Of a stretch of DNA of 18,225 bases, positions 15,449-18,225 are shown piece after piece. How positions within the stretch are numbered: the first letter of the stretch is position 1; the number at the start of each line of letters is the position of its first letter. The DNA lies in contig SLKB01000194.1 in the NCBI GenBank assembly GCA_007134805.1, positions 1-18,225 on the forward strand. The letters are read 5' to 3'. The notes under the pieces are model-generated. The model had not been told where the DNA came from and did not search any database. It was given only the letters and a program-made list of their open reading frames with translations. A program made the position numbers and the translations under genes. Origin of the DNA: Paracoccaceae bacterium (lineage in GTDB: Bacteria; Pseudomonadota; Alphaproteobacteria; Rhodobacterales; Rhodobacteraceae).

Positions 15449-16009
15449 ATGGTCATGCGCATCTTTAATCTCCTGCGCAGCATCAACCGCACGATCGCGC
15501 TGGTGGTGGGGCTGGGGCTACTGGTTTGCGTTGGCTATGTGCTGCTCGAGATCACGCTGCGGCGGCTCGGCTCATCGCTGGGCGGCACGACCGAGATTTC
15601 GGGCTATGTGATGGCGGTCACGACAGCCTGGGGCATGGGCTTTGCGCTGATGGAACTCTCGCATGTGCGCATCGAGGTGTTGCGCGCGCGGTTTGCCCCA
15701 CCGGCGCAGGTGTTTCTGGATCTGCTTGCGATGCTGGTGATGTCGGCCACGGTCGTGATCATCGCCTTCCGCGCCTGGCCGGTGCTGTCGCGCTCGATCA
15801 CCAATAGCTCGCGCGCGAACACAGTGCTGGAAACACCCCTCTGGATCCCGCAAAGCCTATGGTTCGCAGGCTGGCTCTGGTTTGCGCTCATGTGCTGCGC
15901 TGTGACCTTGCTTGCGCTGGTGCTGGTCTTTCAGGGCCGCACGCGCGAACTGCGGGAGCGGATCGGGCCGGGAAATGAAGTGGCCGAGGAACTGGAGCAG
16001 GCGAAATGA
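15449..16009 (+). CDS. dctQ: TRAP transporter small permease, DctQ family
   Basis: This 186-residue protein has four hydrophobic segments (about residues 14-34, 50-70, 90-110 and 130-152), the DctQ topology. The MELSHVRIEVLRARF stretch after the second helix is typical of the family (usually '...R.HIRVD.L'). AAGGGA (15436-15441) lies 7 bases before the ATG. Its stop overlaps the dctM start (ATGA, 16006-16009), so the two membrane subunits are translationally coupled. It pairs with DctM in the inner membrane. Confidence 0.92.
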   Translation: MVMRIFNLLRSINRTIALVVGLGLLVCVGYVLLEITLRRLGSSLGGTTEISGYVMAVTTAWGMGFALMELSHVRIEVLRARFAPPAQVFLDLLAMLVMSATVVIIAFRAWPVLSRSITNSSRANTVLETPLWIPQSLWFAGWLWFALMCCAVTLLALVLVFQGRTRELRERIGPGNEVAEELEQAK

Positions 16010-17286
16010 TCCTATATGTCTTCGGCGGCCTGCTGGGGCTGATGGCGCTGACGATTCCGGTCGGCATCGTGCTGTTCCTGCTCGGCTTCGGGATCGACCA
16101 GTTCTTCACCCCCTTCCCGCTGATCCGAGGCCTCGGGCAGTTCGTCTGGTCCTCGTCGAACTCATCGACGCTGATCGCCATTCCCTTCTTCGTCCTTTTG
16201 GGCGAAGTGCTGGTGCGCGGCGGAGTGGCGGCCAAGACCTATGCCGCGCTCGATCGCTGGCTCAGCTGGCTGCCCGGCGGGCTGATCCACGCCAATATCG
16301 GCACGGCGACGCTCTTCTCGGCCACCTCGGGCTCGTCAGTGGCAACCGCTGCGACCGTGGCGACCGTCGCCATGCCGCAGGCCGAGCGCCTCGGCTATGA
16401 TCCGCGCCTGTTCTCAGGGGCGATTGCTGCCGGCGGCACTCTGGGGATCATGATCCCTCCCTCGATCAACCTTATCGTCTACGGGTTCTTGACCGAAAGC
16501 TCGATCCCGCAACTTTTCCTCGCGGGGCTGATCCCCGGCCTGATGCTGGCCTTAGGTTTCAGTATGCTGACTGCTCTCATCTGCCTGATCCGTCCGGAAC
16601 TCGGCGGCGAGCGGCGCCGCTACCCGTTCCGCGAGATGGTGGCCGTCCTGATCCATCTGATCCCGATCCTTCTGCTATTCGCGGCTATTGTCGGCTCGAT
16701 CTACCAAGGCTGGGCAACGCCTACCGAGGCTGCCGCCGTCGGAGTCGGCATGGCCTTCATCATCGCAGCCGTGTCCGGCGGAGTAAACTGGGAGATGCTC
16801 AAGCTCTCGCTCTACGGCACGATGCGGATCACGGCGATGATAATGCTGGTGGTGCTGGGCGCGGCGTTCCTGAACTTCACGCTCTCCAGCGCCGGATTGG
16901 GCCGCGAATTACGCGCCTTCATGGAGGGGCTGGGCTTCACCCCATTCATGACGCTGATGGTGATCGTTCTCATCTACATCGTGCTGGGCTTTTTCATCGA
17001 GACGCTGTCGCTGATGGTGATCACCATTCCCATCATGGTCCCGATCGTGGTGGGGCTCGGTTATGATCCGATCTGGTTCGGGATTCTGATGATCGTGCTG
17101 GTGGAAATGGCGCTGATCACGCCACCGGTGGGGTTGAACCTTTATGTGGTGCAGGGCGCGCGACGCGGTGGGCAGATGTCCGAGGTCATGGTCGGCGCGA
17201 TCCCTTATGCGTTCCTGATGCTGCTCATGGCGTTCTTGCTGATTGCCGTGCCGGACCTGGCACTCTGGCTGCCGAGGAATCTGTAA
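16006..17286 (+). CDS. dctM: TRAP transporter large permease, DctM family
   Basis: This 426-residue protein of about 12 membrane segments is of normal DctM length. It contains the family stretches IPFFVLLGEVLVRGG, TLFSATSGSSVATAATVATVAMP and GTLGIMIPPSINLIVYG in the N-half, and the pseudo-repeat ITIPIMVPIVVGLGYDPIWFGIL with LITPPVGLNLYVV in the C-half, both of which form the ion/substrate site of the DctM/SiaM fold. It moves substrate with Na+ or H+, using the DctP-bound form. It overlaps dctQ by 4 bases and the following DUF2848 gene by one base. Confidence 0.95.
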   Translation: MILYVFGGLLGLMALTIPVGIVLFLLGFGIDQFFTPFPLIRGLGQFVWSSSNSSTLIAIPFFVLLGEVLVRGGVAAKTYAALDRWLSWLPGGLIHANIGTATLFSATSGSSVATAATVATVAMPQAERLGYDPRLFSGAIAAGGTLGIMIPPSINLIVYGFLTESSIPQLFLAGLIPGLMLALGFSMLTALICLIRPELGGERRRYPFREMVAVLIHLIPILLLFAAIVGSIYQGWATPTEAAAVGVGMAFIIAAVSGGVNWEMLKLSLYGTMRITAMIMLVVLGAAFLNFTLSSAGLGRELRAFMEGLGFTPFMTLMVIVLIYIVLGFFIETLSLMVITIPIMVPIVVGLGYDPIWFGILMIVLVEMALITPPVGLNLYVVQGARRGGQMSEVMVGAIPYAFLMLLMAFLLIAVPDLALWLPRNL

Positions 17287-17951
17287 TGACCAAGTTGCGA
17301 TTCGACACAGGGCAGGTGATAGCCGTGCGCGAGTTGGTGATCGCCGGCTGGACCGGGCGGGACGAGGCCGCCGTTGCGCACCATATCGCAGAGCTTGCAG
17401 CGTTGGGCGTCCCGGCGCCGTCCAGCGTGCCGCTCTATTACCGCGCGGGGGCAGAGTTGCTCACCCATGCCGCGCAGATCGACACTGTCGGCGCGGACAG
17501 TTCGGGCGAGGCCGAACCGCTGCTCATCTGCGATTCGGCAGGCGACGTCTGGCTCGGGCTCGCCTCGGATCACACGGACCGCGCGCTGGAGGCGGTTTCG
17601 GTAGCCAAATCCAAGCAGATCTGCCCCAAGCCTGTGGCGCGGTCGCTGTGGCGGCTGGCCGATCTCGATGGGCGGCTTGATGATCTTGTGCTGCGCGCGG
17701 AGATTGAGGAAGGGGGCGCCTGGGTACCCTATCAGGAGGGCACGCTCGCCGAGATCCGTCCGCTTGCCGCGTTGATCACGGGGCTGCCGGGCGGGCAGCT
17801 TGCGCCTGGAATGGCGATGCTCTGTGGTACCTTGCCCGCAATCGGCGGCATCCGTCCCGCGCCCCGGTTCCGCATGCAACTGATCGATCCCGCGCGGAAG
17901 GTGGCAATCTCGCGTGAATACACTGTCACAGCGCTGCCCGTAGTCGCCTGA
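17286..17951 (+). CDS. DUF2848 family protein, possible FAH-fold enzyme
   Basis: This 221-residue protein is of the usual DUF2848 length. Family-like segments are ELVIAGWTGRDEAAVAHHI near residue 16, VPAPSSVPLYYRAGAELLT, ASDHTDRALEAVSVAKSKQ around 100-118 and YQEGTLAEIRP near 150. The C-terminal PGMAMLCGTLPAIGGIRPAP looks like the 'GDVI-TGTP-G' loop and closing strands of fumarylacetoacetate-hydrolase (FAH) fold enzymes, so a FAH-related hydrolase or lyase is my inference. Its start overlaps the dctM stop (TAATG), so it is translationally coupled to the transporter and is likely to act on the imported substrate. No signal peptide is present, so it is cytoplasmic. Confidence 0.82.
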   Translation: MTKLRFDTGQVIAVRELVIAGWTGRDEAAVAHHIAELAALGVPAPSSVPLYYRAGAELLTHAAQIDTVGADSSGEAEPLLICDSAGDVWLGLASDHTDRALEAVSVAKSKQICPKPVARSLWRLADLDGRLDDLVLRAEIEEGGAWVPYQEGTLAEIRPLAALITGLPGGQLAPGMAMLCGTLPAIGGIRPAPRFRMQLIDPARKVAISREYTVTALPVVA

Positions 17952-17964
17952 GCCGTAGGCGCCC

Positions 17965-18225
17965 TCAAGCATCATAGCGCGTGGCACCCCGACGACTTTC
18001 ATCGACCGGGGTTTTCAGCACGCTGGCCTGATGTGCGCGCTGTTCGCAACCAGCACGCGGGCAGATCCGGCAGTTGATACCGATGGGCGTGGCGGGAGCG
18101 CCCTGAAGCGCAATGCCTTCGGCATAACCGATTTCAGGCGCATGCTGGATCGTGCATCCCATCGCAACTGCAAGACGGTTGTCCTGCCCGTGCCGCTCGA
18201 AGGTGGGCCGGTCCACTGTGCGCGC
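17965..18225 (-). CDS. C-terminal end of a probable ScfR/DUF2083-type XRE-family transcriptional regulator (5' end outside the window)
   Basis: The frame stays open to the window edge, so the N-terminus is missing and about 87 residues are visible. The stretch GINCRICPRAGCEQRA matches the cysteine-rich tail (CR.C.R..C.QRA) found at the end of short-chain acyl-CoA regulators of the XRE plus ImmA/IrrE-like type. Upstream of it, VAMGCTIQHAPEIGYAEG fits the DUF2083 domain of that group. Such regulators control acyl-CoA and propionate or glyoxylate metabolism. It converges on the DUF2848 gene with only a 13-base gap and no obvious terminator between them. The family call rests on the tail alone. 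Confidence 0.6.
   Translation of the reverse strand, partial: ARTVDRPTFERHGQDNRLAVAMGCTIQHAPEIGYAEGIALQGAPATPIGINCRICPRAGCEQRAHQASVLKTPVDESRRGATRYDA

Noticed and set aside
1..18225. CRISPR arrays, toxin-antitoxin or phage-defence genes
   Set aside because: No regularly spaced repeats and no recognisable defence or toxin proteins were seen on either strand.

Overview
The window looks like chromosomal DNA of an alphaproteobacterium, most likely Rhodobacteraceae (roseobacter/Rhodobacter group). The basis is high GC with strong G/C at third codon positions, the kinds of proteins encoded (DctPQM-type TRAP transporter, an Fsr-like MFS exporter, di-haem cytochrome c peroxidase), the adjacent accD-folC pair and an FNR-type box. 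No rRNA or species marker is present, so the genus is not claimed.

Layout. 1-857: the end of an HRDC-domain protein (probably a RecQ-like helicase) and a small hotdog-fold thioesterase-like gene. 898-2634: an FNR-type box, a periplasmic di-haem cytochrome c peroxidase, an intrinsic terminator and a second periplasmic c-type cytochrome, together a small respiratory or peroxide-defence cluster. 2680-4553: a complete insertion sequence with 26-bp terminal inverted repeats, a 9- to 13-bp target duplication and a DDE-type transposase whose reading frame is broken once. It landed in the terminator hairpin between the cytochrome gene and folC. 4590-7757 (minus strand): a CPBP membrane protease, accD and folC, the last two translationally coupled. 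7861-10590: a cardiolipin-synthase-type phospholipase D protein and an Fsr-like MFS exporter. 10644-10717: tRNA-Gly(TCC). 10928-12463: an alpha/beta hydrolase fused to a polytopic membrane domain.

12573-17951: a LysR regulator followed by a tightly packed operon of a DUF1445 (D-glutamate cyclase/hydro-lyase family) protein, TRAP substrate-binding protein DctP, small permease DctQ, large permease DctM and a DUF2848 protein. The short gaps and the ATGA and TAATG overlaps suggest a single transport-plus-catabolism unit for a small carboxylate or amide/lactam-type compound. The window ends in the C-terminal part of a minus-strand protein with a Cys-rich tail like that of ScfR-type XRE regulators.

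Most of the window is ordinary chromosome. The parts most worth a second look are the DUF1445-TRAP-DUF2848 operon, whose substrate is not evident, and the insertion sequence, which sits in a terminator, carries inward-facing terminators at both ends and has a split transposase. No gap between genes exceeds 300 bases apart from the ends of the insertion sequence.
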